Positions 1-8,985 of a stretch of DNA of 64,000 bases are shown here, one piece after another. Positions within the stretch are counted from its first letter, which is position 1. Every line of letters starts with the position of its first letter. The notes under the pieces were generated by a model. The model ran no database searches and had not been told where the DNA came from. It saw nothing but the letters and a program-made list of their open reading frames with translations. The position numbers and the translations under genes are program-made. This DNA comes from Legionella quinlivanii. GTDB lineage: Bacteria > Pseudomonadota > Gammaproteobacteria > Legionellales > Legionellaceae. The stretch is from contig NZ_UGOX01000001.1 in NCBI RefSeq assembly GCF_900461555.1, positions 2,741,501 through 2,805,500 on the forward strand, in the 5' to 3' direction.

Positions 1-250
1 AAGCAGCGATAGCCAGCGACAGCGAGTAACTGTTGGACTCACCCGCCCCCAGATACACTTTCTGACATTTTCCATTGTCGCCGCTAATGATGCAAATATC
101 CCCCGCATTTCCCTTGAAACGCTGGGTAAAAAACTGATTACGCTCAGAGGCAATCAGCTCGGGCATTCCTGAATCCCAATCCTGTTTAGCAAGCAGAAAA
201 ACAGGAACAATATCCTGACCTTGATTTTTATAAAATAATTCTGCCTGCAT
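1..250 (-). CDS. Leucyl aminopeptidase family M17 protein, N-terminal part (truncated by window edge)
   Basis: The first 83 codons of a gene that runs off the left edge. The ATG lies 3 bases after the murJ stop and is preceded by AAGGAG at good spacing, so it is probably the second gene of a murJ operon. The visible part has the tryptophan-containing segment followed by FKGNAGD and a VYLGAGES-like stretch, which resembles the N-terminal domain of M17 leucyl aminopeptidases that cut N-terminal residues from peptides in the cytoplasm. The metal-binding catalytic domain lies outside the window. The family call therefore rests on the less conserved N-domain and remains provisional. Confidence 0.6.
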   Translation of the reverse strand, partial: MQAELFYKNQGQDIVPVFLLAKQDWDSGMPELIASERNQFFTQRFKGNAGDICIISGDNGKCQKVYLGAGESNSYSLSLAIAA

Positions 251-253
251 AGC

Positions 254-1825
254 TTACTCCTTAATTAATCCGCGAAATTGCCGGGGTCTTACACCAGTTA
301 AATACAGTGCTGAAAAATAAATAAGAATTGCCGCACCCACATGAGCGAACAGCAGCATGAGCCTCATAACCGATGAAAGATGCAACCACGTTTCGACATC
401 ACCACTGGCATAATAGAGATAAACAGCAATTAATGTATTGGCAAACAACAACTGCATTATAAATTTTAGCCAAGCTTTTGCCGGATGATAAATTTTTTTA
501 CGCAAAAGAAGGAAAATAAGCAATCCACAGTTCACATAACCGGCAAGGGTTGAAGAAAGCGCAAGGCCTGCATGGGCCAGGGGCCAGATTAATACCGCAC
601 AAAAAATACTGTTAACCACCATTGCGATGGCCCCGATTTTTACCGGCGTTTTAATATCCTGACGGGCATAAAATCCTGAGGCGAGCACTTTAATCATCAT
701 AAAAGCAGGCACACCGCTGCCCAATGCAATCAGGCTTTTTTGAGTTTGCAGAAGATCATTCAAGTTAAATTTCCCATAGGAAAAACAACAGGCAATCATG
801 GGCATGGAAAAAACAGCCAGACCAATCCCTGCCGGCAAGCCAATTAATAAAATGAGTCTTAATCCCCAATCCAGTGCCCGTGAATAGCGCTCATTGTTTT
901 GCTCGGCATGCCGGCGTGACAAATGTGGCAAAATAACTGTGGCAATTGCCACACCAAAAACACCCAGAGGAAAATCAGTTAAGCGATCAGTGTAATAAAG
1001 CCAGGAAACAGAGCCTATCTTTAAAAAAGAGGCAAAAATCGAGTCGACCATTAAATTTAACTGTGCGATTGAAACGCCAAAGAGAGCGGGAATCATCAAT
1101 TTCATCACCCGCTTAACCCCTTCGTCCTTTCGCGCTAGACGGGGTCTGACCAATAAGGTTCTTTTATAAAGAAAAGGCAGCTGAAACAGAAACTGGGCGA
1201 CACCGGCAATAAATACCCCCCAGGCCAGTGCGACTACCGGCTGAGGCAACATGGGGCTTAGATACCAGGCCGCCAGGATCATACTCAGATTTAACATGAC
1301 AGGGGTTATCGCTGGAATGGCAAAATAGCCATAGGTGTTTAACACAGCACCCGCCATTGCGGTTAGCGAAACCAACATCAGATAGGGAAACGTAATACGC
1401 AGCATTTCTGTGGCCAGAAGACTTCGCGGACTCCCCTCTCCAAAACCGGGAGCAAAAATTAAAATAATCAGCGGCGTTGCCAGAATGCCGATTAAAGTGA
1501 CCACCGAAAGCACTGCGGATAATTGGCCCGAAACGCGCGCGATAAACAGCCGCACATCCTCAACGGACTGCGTTTGCTGATATTCAGCCAAAACCGGAAC
1601 AAACGCTTGTGAGAATGCGCCTTCGGCAAATAAGCGCCGCATAAAATTGGGGATCCGAAACGCTACAAAAAAGGCGTCCATTCCAGCCCCGGCACCAAAA
1701 AGCTGAGCGATGACCACATCGCGGGCAAAACCGGTCATTCTTGAAATGAATGTCATCACGGAAACCAGTGTGGTTGAGCGCAGCAGACTTTGTTGTTTTG
1801 GAAGCATTATCTCAGTCGCAGACAT
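254..1825 (-). CDS. murJ: Lipid II flippase MurJ (MviN)
   Basis: A 523-residue polytopic inner-membrane protein of the MOP superfamily that moves lipid II from the cytoplasmic to the periplasmic face for peptidoglycan synthesis. The N-terminus carries the family signature SRMTGFARDVVIAQLFGAG and the adjacent motif FRIPNFMRRLFAEGAFSQAF, followed by about 14 hydrophobic segments and a short positive C-terminus. Length matches the family (about 510-525). A second ATG six codons in is also possible, because neither start has a strong ribosome site. It sits just upstream of a probable M17 aminopeptidase gene on the same strand. rpsT, often a murJ neighbour, is nearby but separated by a large orphan gene. 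Confidence 0.96.
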   Translation of the reverse strand: MSATEIMLPKQQSLLRSTTLVSVMTFISRMTGFARDVVIAQLFGAGAGMDAFFVAFRIPNFMRRLFAEGAFSQAFVPVLAEYQQTQSVEDVRLFIARVSGQLSAVLSVVTLIGILATPLIILIFAPGFGEGSPRSLLATEMLRITFPYLMLVSLTAMAGAVLNTYGYFAIPAITPVMLNLSMILAAWYLSPMLPQPVVALAWGVFIAGVAQFLFQLPFLYKRTLLVRPRLARKDEGVKRVMKLMIPALFGVSIAQLNLMVDSIFASFLKIGSVSWLYYTDRLTDFPLGVFGVAIATVILPHLSRRHAEQNNERYSRALDWGLRLILLIGLPAGIGLAVFSMPMIACCFSYGKFNLNDLLQTQKSLIALGSGVPAFMMIKVLASGFYARQDIKTPVKIGAIAMVVNSIFCAVLIWPLAHAGLALSSTLAGYVNCGLLIFLLLRKKIYHPAKAWLKFIMQLLFANTLIAVYLYYASGDVETWLHLSSVMRLMLLFAHVGAAILIYFSALYLTGVRPRQFRGLIKE

Positions 1826-1968
1826 GATTATTCAGATTTTAAAGAAAGAATGATTATCCCATTAATTACCAACTGAGTCTAACGCTCACTACCATTAGCT
1901 TAAGGAAATTTTGCAATTAGACGCAGGTTGGGCCCTGGTCTAATGACACTTACTTATGACCCTAAGCC

Positions 1969-1999
1969 CTACGTCCCTCGGACAAGCCGAGGGACGTAG
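1969..1999. repeat. 31-bp palindromic intergenic repeat, unit 1
   Basis: A perfect 13-bp inverted repeat (CTACGTCCCTCGG and its complement) around the 5-base loop ACAAG. It lies in the 248-bp gap between murJ and the 998-codon gene, just past the latter's 3' end. The same architecture with different stem bases recurs at 13400-13430, 13449-13479, 54631-54661 and, decayed, at 56036-56066 and 56128-56158. No T-run follows on either strand, so it is not a typical terminator. Confidence 0.8.
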
Positions 2000-2073
2000 A
2001 CAAATATCTTATGTAAGTACCATTGGAACTGATATCAGCCGAGGTACGGAGAGAGCGTGTAACCGATCTGCAA

Positions 2074-5070
2074 TTATTTCATCCTTGACTTAACAATCAT
2101 ATCCGACATCTCCGGACCCTGTACTGAGCCATTCACATTATTTTTGCTTTTTTCAATAATCATCTGTGTGGATGCACCGATTGGCCCTACCCCAACTCCA
2201 AGTTTGACACCCGTTTTATTTTCTTTATTTGAAAATCCTATTTCTCCTCCCGCGCTGAGAAGGCTCAGCTCCGCCACAACGGTTACTGTGGTACAGGTAT
2301 CCTGATTGCAACTTGGCTTTGACCGGAAAAAAGTCTGCCCTTTTGCCGCAGAAACCCGGGCACCCACATTGAAACCCTCAGAGGATACATTGCCAGTGAC
2401 ATCGCCAGTAAACAAATCCACGCGGCTGCCACCCTCGGTTTTTAAAACCTCAAGACGGGTGGACGCAGCAACACTGACAGAGGGTATGCCGCTTTCCGTA
2501 GTGACCTGGACAGCCGATACACTGGTCGACTTCGTCAACTCCACTTGAATATTTTCACTCAGCCTTACAGGCTCCACAAAGGAAACACTGTTTGATACAG
2601 CTGCTGTTCTATCAGCGTCTCTGATGCTGAGACCAGGTTTATTAAAAAAACCAATACTGCCAGTTGGAATTTGTTTCTGAGGGGCTGTGGTATATCGACC
2701 CGTCTTGGGATCACGCCAGCGAGAGTTGTCTTTCTTATCTTTTTCTTTTTGTTTTTCTTTAGTGGGTATAGTCAATTTGGTACGTTCAGCTTTGCTCGAA
2801 GAAGCGCTTGTTTTCTCTTTAGCCGCTTTCTTTTGAGGGGGAGTATCCTTTGCTTTTTCAGGAAGAGCCGGTCTTTTCAGCGATACGGGCAGTGTTGCAG
2901 CCAGAGCCGGTTTCTGTAAAGGCACTGTTTCCTCGATATCCATTGATACAGGCTGCTCTCGAGCAGGAGTAGGCTTATTGACTGCCTCATCCAACTGCTT
3001 GCTGAACTGGCCTTTCTCTCCTGAGTTATATACAGGGATGGCATCAGGCTGTTTGGCCGTTCCAACCGTTGCTTTCACGTCCTGACCATTCGTTTGCACG
3101 CCAACTCCCACACCGCCTTTAAATACTTCTTTAACGGCTTGTTCGCCAACTCTTACAACACTCTTTAGCACCTTGGTTCTGTTTTTATGGACGCGTTCCT
3201 GTTGCTGCACTTCCAAGCCGCCAAATCGACGCTCGCCCACATTCACAGCAGTTTTATGAGCCAGTTCAAAAATTCCTCTGCCCTTCTCAATCTCATTTGG
3301 GGGAAAATTACCTCCCGCTGTTGCGAAACAGGCATTAATAAAAGAATCCCTTTGTCTGACAGTTGCAGTGGTTTCCAGATGTTGATTGCAAATCATCGTT
3401 AGTTCCGTTTTTTGTTGTCCATTCAGGGGCGCGTATCCGGCTTTTTTAAATTCCTTGTCAATTTTCTCTATAAAAATCTGTACTATGAGGTTGGCTTGAG
3501 GCACGCTATTCAAATATTTAACCGTTTGTACAGTGACTGGTTTTTGAGATTCGTATTGAGCGAGTAAGGCTTTGGCAGCTGGTTCAGCTCTATTGGATTC
3601 CATGTATCGGGTTGCCGAGCGGATCAGGCGTTTTTCATGCCTTTTTGAACTACCGCCCTGATCTTTCTCAAACTGTATACGCATCGCTTCTTTTGCAGCG
3701 CTATCATGATAGGCAGGATCCCCGCCCCAAAACTTACAGGCCAAAGTATCAGCCATTCGTTGAGCAATAGCCTGTATACCTCCTCCAGCATGCCGCTCGG
3801 TCTTAACTAATTTCTCCGCAGTCAGGGAGTCGTCCCATTTTTCAAAAGGGACAAGCGGTTCGACTTTGGCTCTTTTAGCCCGGGATATTTCATCGCCATC
3901 ATCATCTGCTTTTCTTTTTCCTGAGCTTTTTTCACCAGTTATTTCTGCCAGTCTCTCTGTCAGTTGATCGAGATCCATCACTTCCTGCCATTCTTTGACC
4001 TTCTCAGCAATGTCGTAATCCTCATAATCCTGCTCACTGCCGCTCCACAAAACGCGCTCATTGCCATCCTCATCCTGAACGGTTAATTTGACCCTTTTGT
4101 CCTGATGATTCATATAGGCATGGATACCACCTGCAGCTCCTGAAGCCAGTGCGGTAGCAACAAGAGTAGCAGGCTCGAGGTTCTTACCCAAAGGCTGCTG
4201 AAGAATTATGTTTTCAGTTAGCGTTGAAGTCACCTGGCTGCTGGTTGCGGCGGTCGCGGCGGTAAGTGACTGGTTAACAACCGCTTTGAATGCTGAGCTG
4301 GCAGGATTAATTAATTTACTCAGTACAATTTGAGAGGCCTTCGAGGTCCACTCGGAGGTTTTGTTACCCACAACATTCGTAATTCCACCAACTACCACCT
4401 CACCTATCAATTCCTTTCCAGAAGGCAGCTTCTTATTATCAACTACTGCTTCCATGACTTTGGCAGTAGGTCGACTCAAGGCGCCTGCCAAAATTATGGC
4501 CTTATACCCTTCTCCAACCAGAGCCGCAGGACCGCCGCCCGCGAGAGCAGCAGTTCCATTAATCAGAGCTGTTTTAAAATAGTCACGTGTACTGCAATTT
4601 TTATCCTGTATCACTTTTATGGCAGTTCCAGTCGCTGAGCTCATTAATACAGCTCCCGCGACAGGATTTACAGCACCCACTGCCACAGCAGCAACCATCT
4701 GAACCCCGGAAAATGTCAATTGAAGTATCTGATTACTAGTGACGCCCCCCATCAGGCCATAAGATACACCGAGAACGACCTTTTTCCCTGAAGGCCTCAG
4801 ATCAACGACTTCCACCTGCCTGGGGTTCAAAGTTTTAAACTGCTCTTGAATGAATGTACAGAGAAGCTGCTCGTTATTCTGAGAAGCCGGAAAAGTCGAC
4901 AAAGACTTAAATGACTCAGTTAACTGGTAATCATTGGTTCTAAAGGACTCAGTTGCTGTGCGCAACTTAAACTGCAATCGCCCCTCCTGAAGGGAAACAG
5001 AAATAGTGTATTTTTGGAAATTCTCAAATTTTACTTTCATGTTGGACTTAAGGGAAACAAAATGCGCCAT
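2074..5070 (-). CDS. Large orphan protein with hydrophobic Gly/Ala region and nuclear-localisation-like clusters; effector or toxin candidate
   Basis: 998 residues, not recognised as any named family. Residues 1-95 are an ordinary soluble N-terminus. Residues 97-320 are rich in Gly, Ala, Val and Thr, as in colicin- or haemagglutinin-type pre-toxin regions. Residues 385-403 (KRK, acidic spacer, RAKRAK) look like a bipartite nuclear localisation signal. Residues 730-785 are a Lys-rich low-complexity linker ending in RWRDPKTGRY. Residues 840-975 are Ser/Thr/Val/Gly-rich and appear beta-structured, ending near VGVGPIGAS. It stands alone between murJ and rpsT, two widely conserved genes, which suggests insertion. 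Residue 11 is a possible second start, and neither start has a clear ribosome site. Export by a type IV system is inference; the C-terminal 20 residues lack a clear Glu-rich signal. Confidence 0.6.
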   Translation of the reverse strand: MAHFVSLKSNMKVKFENFQKYTISVSLQEGRLQFKLRTATESFRTNDYQLTESFKSLSTFPASQNNEQLLCTFIQEQFKTLNPRQVEVVDLRPSGKKVVLGVSYGLMGGVTSNQILQLTFSGVQMVAAVAVGAVNPVAGAVLMSSATGTAIKVIQDKNCSTRDYFKTALINGTAALAGGGPAALVGEGYKAIILAGALSRPTAKVMEAVVDNKKLPSGKELIGEVVVGGITNVVGNKTSEWTSKASQIVLSKLINPASSAFKAVVNQSLTAATAATSSQVTSTLTENIILQQPLGKNLEPATLVATALASGAAGGIHAYMNHQDKRVKLTVQDEDGNERVLWSGSEQDYEDYDIAEKVKEWQEVMDLDQLTERLAEITGEKSSGKRKADDDGDEISRAKRAKVEPLVPFEKWDDSLTAEKLVKTERHAGGGIQAIAQRMADTLACKFWGGDPAYHDSAAKEAMRIQFEKDQGGSSKRHEKRLIRSATRYMESNRAEPAAKALLAQYESQKPVTVQTVKYLNSVPQANLIVQIFIEKIDKEFKKAGYAPLNGQQKTELTMICNQHLETTATVRQRDSFINACFATAGGNFPPNEIEKGRGIFELAHKTAVNVGERRFGGLEVQQQERVHKNRTKVLKSVVRVGEQAVKEVFKGGVGVGVQTNGQDVKATVGTAKQPDAIPVYNSGEKGQFSKQLDEAVNKPTPAREQPVSMDIEETVPLQKPALAATLPVSLKRPALPEKAKDTPPQKKAAKEKTSASSSKAERTKLTIPTKEKQKEKDKKDNSRWRDPKTGRYTTAPQKQIPTGSIGFFNKPGLSIRDADRTAAVSNSVSFVEPVRLSENIQVELTKSTSVSAVQVTTESGIPSVSVAASTRLEVLKTEGGSRVDLFTGDVTGNVSSEGFNVGARVSAAKGQTFFRSKPSCNQDTCTTVTVVAELSLLSAGGEIGFSNKENKTGVKLGVGVGPIGASTQMIIEKSKNNVNGSVQGPEMSDMIVKSRMK

Positions 5071-5198
5071 TATAACACATTACCGCCACCATGATCACAA
5101 TAAGAACACAAAGAACTTAAATTAACTCTGCAATTTCATGCTCCGCAGACTTCATTTCAGAAATATCGGAATTTATGCCTGCCTGGACCTGATAAATA

Positions 5199-5227
5199 TT
5201 GACAAAATCGAGTGCATTGTGCATGAT
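5199..5227 (+). promoter_or_regulatory. Candidate sigma-70 promoter of rpsT
   Basis: A perfect TTGACA at 5199-5204 is followed after 17 bases by CATGAT at 5222-5227, a 4 of 6 match to the -10 consensus. It lies 73 bases upstream of the rpsT start, in the only sizeable non-coding stretch in front of that gene. Confidence 0.45.
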
Positions 5228-5300
5228 TAGCATCTTTTGATATATAGTCCGTAGCCTCAATCGAACGAATGGCTGCTGTCTTACTGAGTGGAGATTTTAA

Positions 5301-5567
5301 GTGGCAAATATTAAGTCAGCAATTAAACGCGCCCGTCAAAACATTAAATTGCGCCAACATAATGCCAGTGCGCGCTCAATGTACCGTACTTTTGTAAAAA
5401 ATGTACTGAAAGCCGTTGAAACAGGTGACCATGAAGCAGCTAAAGCAGCTTATGCCAAAGCACAACCTGTTATTGACAAAGCGGCTGGCAAGGGCCTGAT
5501 TCATAAGAATAAAGCAGCCCGTATTAAAAGCCGTCTGAGTGCTCGTATCAAAGCGATGTCTGCCTGA
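5301..5567 (+). CDS. rpsT: 30S ribosomal protein S20
   Basis: 88 residues with the typical S20 opening [12 protein letters not shown] and a closing Lys/Arg-rich helix ([16 protein letters not shown]). S20 binds the 5' and 3' minor domains of 16S rRNA. The start is GTG, preceded by GGAG at 5291-5294; no in-frame ATG would preserve the conserved N-terminus. Some bacteria use weak start codons in rpsT for autoregulation, and the GTG here fits that without proving it. The gene is monocistronic, with a candidate promoter at 5199-5227 and a weak hairpin after the stop. Confidence 0.97.
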   Translation: MANIKSAIKRARQNIKLRQHNASARSMYRTFVKNVLKAVETGDHEAAKAAYAKAQPVIDKAAGKGLIHKNKAARIKSRLSARIKAMSA

Positions 5568-5747
5568 TTTTGTCTGAGTTCTCGTATCTCTGCATGCGAG
5601 AACACTATCTCGGTTTATAACTCCCTCCTTCTTTAAAGGCTAATCTATTGCTCTGTGTAATTGAAAATTACGCTGAACCGCCATAAACTTAAGTATGTAG
5701 TTACTCTCTTTATTCATTTTGATTAGCCCTAAGTAAGGAGAATTCGC

Positions 5748-5906
5748 ATGGATGATAAAAAACCTGTGAGCGTTCAGAACGAAGAGGCTAGTAGCCACCA
5801 TCAGGGAAACTATCAGACGGAAAAACCAGGCGAAATTACTAAAAAATCGCAAGGTCCAAAAGGAAATCAAATTCCAGAGCCCGATCAAAAAAAGTTTAAC
5901 AAATAA
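5748..5906 (+). CDS. Small hydrophilic protein of 52 residues, unknown
   Basis: A 53-codon frame with a textbook ribosome site (AAGGAG, six bases before the ATG). The predicted peptide is highly charged and polar, with many Lys, Glu, Gln, Asn and Pro (start MDDKKPVSVQNEE, end QKKFNK), no hydrophobic segment and no Cys, so it is probably disordered and cytosolic. It lies between rpsT and the convergent 965-codon gene. Support is the ribosome site plus a composition quite unlike translated spacer DNA. A 20-codon frame at 5950-6012 with GGAG ahead of its ATG follows but is too short to call. No family is recognised. Confidence 0.55.
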   Translation: MDDKKPVSVQNEEASSHHQGNYQTEKPGEITKKSQGPKGNQIPEPDQKKFNK

Positions 5907-6018
5907 TGCGCGCCTCGAATGTTGTGATTCATAACTCAGGGAGCATATTATGCCTGATAAAAGCCTCAATATTTGTAATACTGACGCTTACAGTAGCAAG
6001 CTCAAGATCTAGCCTGAA

Positions 6019-8916
6019 CTAGTAAAGTCGTTCTACCCTGGACCGAACATCATGTCCGTTATTCTTTTCCTTACACAACCTGGCATGTCTTAGCGCACAT
6101 TCAATAGCAGTCCACAATTCCATATCCCATAGGTCCACCGCATAACAAGTACCTTTGGAAGTCTCAAGAAAAAAATCACTTTCGTCTTTACCACTGTCTC
6201 GATAGGAAAGCCCTCTGATTTTATCGTGGCATAACTTATAAAACTCATGATATCCATTGGAACTGAGATCATAGGCTTCTACTGCATCAGGGGTGCTGAA
6301 TTGCTGGACCATGCTCATAAAATAAGGGTAGTTATTGGGTGCGAAGCGTAAATAGTCTGGAGGATATTTTTTCTTTAAATTCTCTTCCGGTTCAAGAATT
6401 GCCTTCTTCGCTATTTCTTCCAAAAGTTCGTAATAAGTATAGCCCTTCAAATACCGGCAAAGGGAGTAAATGAAAACCTGCTTGCTGCCAGGATCGCCGC
6501 CATTCGTTTGCCTTAAACGCTCCTGCATTTTAATCTTGGAATCTCTATCCACCTGAAAAATCAATTCAAATGTTTTACCCTGCGGATTCTCGACCTCTCC
6601 CCTGAAAAGCTGCAGCTGTTGTTTATAAAATAAATGATCGCTTACTCGGGTAGGCCTCTTAAATAAACCCCATTCCTCGTAAAGCCGAAGCTTGGTTTGA
6701 TAAGTGCCAGGTATCACTGAGTCGTGCAAGTCAGTGGCATTGGCAAGAAAATCTGAAAAGTCTTCTAACACCAATTCACTTAGTTCGGCTACAAAGGCTT
6801 GATGCTGTTTTTCATCGCGAAAATGTGAATAAATCACCACACCCTCAAGCTCACCGGCCATCCAGCGATTTTGCAACAAGCCGGCGTATTTGAACCCATT
6901 ATCTGTATCACCAAATCCAGGACAATTTCCAAAATTTTGAAAAGCATGCTTCTGTTCACGAAGCTTCATTTCAAATTGTTCAGGGTCACTTCTTAATAAC
7001 TCAAGGCTGTTGGGAGAGGAAAGCTCCATATCATTATGAGAAAACTCTTCTCCCCATATCTGACACATATACGATTTTTTATGAGCCAGTTTTTTAGGGA
7101 GAAATATTTGCTGCATCAGAGCCTGCGGTTTTCCCTGTAACCCATGATAGGCTCTTTCAAAAAAATGTTTATAGCGCGCGCAACGCTGTGGGGAATAGAT
7201 TTCCAATATTCTGAAAAAATCACCAAACAGTTCATCAAATGGAGTCCGCTCCCCATAGGCTGCTTTAAAATACCACCATAGCGATGAGGAGGCCGTACTG
7301 TGTGAATTTGAGATAGAAGAAGGATTGCAAGCGGCTATTCTGTCCGGAGCGCCTAAAATATTATTGAAAGTCTCGCCATTACTATGCAAGCGGCGCCATT
7401 TCAGAAGAAAAATATCAATATTATCAATACTGTTTTTTATAAAATTAACTAATCGCATTTCAGTGATAGTAGATAAACGATTGGTTAATTCTGCTCTCAA
7501 AGTCTTGATCCACAAATTAATAAAGCAATAGAGTTGCATGCTGGAATATTCAGCGGTGTGATAAAGGGGCACATAATCCGGATGCTCTGCCAGAAAACTT
7601 TTCTCTCGCTCAATCATCGTCACTATCTGATCGACAAACTGTTCGTTTTCCAGCATTTGTTTACCCGCATCAGTCAGCACCTCTTTGGTTGCTGTCCAAT
7701 TAACTGGCCGAAAACAATGCTTTAAAAACCAGGTGAAATCCGTTCTGACATCACCAGTATAATGGTCTCCCAAATATAGTTTTAACAAGCCTGTAGTAGG
7801 TGTATAGGATGAAGCCGATTGAAGTTTATCAAATGGAGCAGGTTCGGGTTGTGGCGGCTCTTCTGTAAAGGGGGTCGCTCGTAAGCGTTCAACAATTCGC
7901 GCCTGATTCACAATCAAATACGCCTGGTCTTCCGGTTTTTCAGCACGGTTTGACATTAATTGTTTATATTGATCATAGCAATCTACATTCTGGAATGTAT
8001 TACCGTCGACTAGTGAATGAACGAAAGAAGTAGTATAAATAATGTAGCTGGTTAGTTCTGCTAATGACGTTGGATTATAAATAAGCCCCACTCCCAGATC
8101 CGGATCAATCATGTGATGATCGCCTCTTGTGGCAACATAGGTTTGCAAGGCTGCCGTATCTTTACCCTCAATCTGAATGGACAAATGCTGTAATAACAAA
8201 TGCTCCATAAAGATTTGTGCATCGGAATAGGGAGCAATATCGTCTTTTTCTGAGTGGGTTATCAGAATGGGAATATCAGTTGGCATCGAACTGGCATGTG
8301 GATATTTAACGCCGCCGCTAAAATGGGCGCCGCTAAACAGATTTTCAAAAATCCCTTTCTTAACCTGCGCTAACAAGTGCGCATTGATGAATGAGCCAAA
8401 ACTACCCCCTCTAAGAATTGCCTTGGGACTATTAATAAACCCCATTGCAAGCATATACTGAGTCACTGCGTAAATATCCTGCGGCCCATAGATATGATGT
8501 TTATCTTTAGCCAAATCTTTCCATTTTAACCAATCTTCCTTTTCTTTCCCTTCAACAGGATAATCAGTACTGCCGCGATAATTAGGACAGGCTACAACAA
8601 AACCATGTGTGAGAAAGTAAGCAATTTCGGCATGCAAATTATCCTTTGACATGTATACATTCGGACCACCATGCGTATGAATAATCAAAGGGGCTGGACG
8701 CTCAGCATTGACCGTTTTAGGCTTAAAGAGCACAAAAGGAATTGAAGGCTGACCTTCAAAAAGTGGGGGTGCAAATTCATCGCTAGCCACAATTTCAACA
8801 TCAGCTGTAGCCTCTTGAAATGCTTTTTTGTATCCTTCCTGGAAAATCTTACTTGTTGAAAAACGGGCTTTATTTTTTTGTTTAATATACAGTTCAATTA
8901 AGGTTTGAGGAGTCAT
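6019..8916 (-). CDS. Large protein with N-terminal prolyl-oligopeptidase (S9)-like hydrolase domain and long unknown C-terminal region
   Basis: 965 residues in two parts. Residues about 35-305 resemble the catalytic domain of S9 serine peptidases: oxyanion segment HTHGGPN (80-86), nucleophile elbow RGGSFGS with Ser172, candidate Asp225 in HSEKDD, and candidate His267/268 in RGDHHM. The usual N-terminal beta-propeller of oligopeptidases is absent. Residues about 310-965 match nothing I recognise: mixed helical sequence rich in aromatic residues (WWYFKAAYGERTPFDELF; FKYAGLLQNRWMAGELEGVV), with no signal peptide or membrane segment. The gene ends convergently against the small plus-strand genes and lies 69 bases downstream of rsmJ. 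The size and fused architecture suggest a secreted host-directed enzyme, but that is inference. Confidence 0.6.
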   Translation of the reverse strand: MTPQTLIELYIKQKNKARFSTSKIFQEGYKKAFQEATADVEIVASDEFAPPLFEGQPSIPFVLFKPKTVNAERPAPLIIHTHGGPNVYMSKDNLHAEIAYFLTHGFVVACPNYRGSTDYPVEGKEKEDWLKWKDLAKDKHHIYGPQDIYAVTQYMLAMGFINSPKAILRGGSFGSFINAHLLAQVKKGIFENLFSGAHFSGGVKYPHASSMPTDIPILITHSEKDDIAPYSDAQIFMEHLLLQHLSIQIEGKDTAALQTYVATRGDHHMIDPDLGVGLIYNPTSLAELTSYIIYTTSFVHSLVDGNTFQNVDCYDQYKQLMSNRAEKPEDQAYLIVNQARIVERLRATPFTEEPPQPEPAPFDKLQSASSYTPTTGLLKLYLGDHYTGDVRTDFTWFLKHCFRPVNWTATKEVLTDAGKQMLENEQFVDQIVTMIEREKSFLAEHPDYVPLYHTAEYSSMQLYCFINLWIKTLRAELTNRLSTITEMRLVNFIKNSIDNIDIFLLKWRRLHSNGETFNNILGAPDRIAACNPSSISNSHSTASSSLWWYFKAAYGERTPFDELFGDFFRILEIYSPQRCARYKHFFERAYHGLQGKPQALMQQIFLPKKLAHKKSYMCQIWGEEFSHNDMELSSPNSLELLRSDPEQFEMKLREQKHAFQNFGNCPGFGDTDNGFKYAGLLQNRWMAGELEGVVIYSHFRDEKQHQAFVAELSELVLEDFSDFLANATDLHDSVIPGTYQTKLRLYEEWGLFKRPTRVSDHLFYKQQLQLFRGEVENPQGKTFELIFQVDRDSKIKMQERLRQTNGGDPGSKQVFIYSLCRYLKGYTYYELLEEIAKKAILEPEENLKKKYPPDYLRFAPNNYPYFMSMVQQFSTPDAVEAYDLSSNGYHEFYKLCHDKIRGLSYRDSGKDESDFFLETSKGTCYAVDLWDMELWTAIECALRHARLCKEKNNGHDVRSRVERLY

Positions 8917-8985
8917 ACCAAGATACTAAATGATCAAATTGCGAGCAATTATATCATTTTTATTGCTCTTCCTGTCAAACTGTTT

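Noticed and set aside
5640-5969. 109-codon minus-strand frame opposite the small 5748-5906 gene
   Set aside because: It is antisense to a frame with a clear ribosome site, has no site of its own and no recognisable composition of a membrane protein family despite hydrophobic runs.
5950-6012. 20-codon frame with GGAG upstream
   Set aside because: Too short and without any other support; kept as a note under the 52-residue gene.
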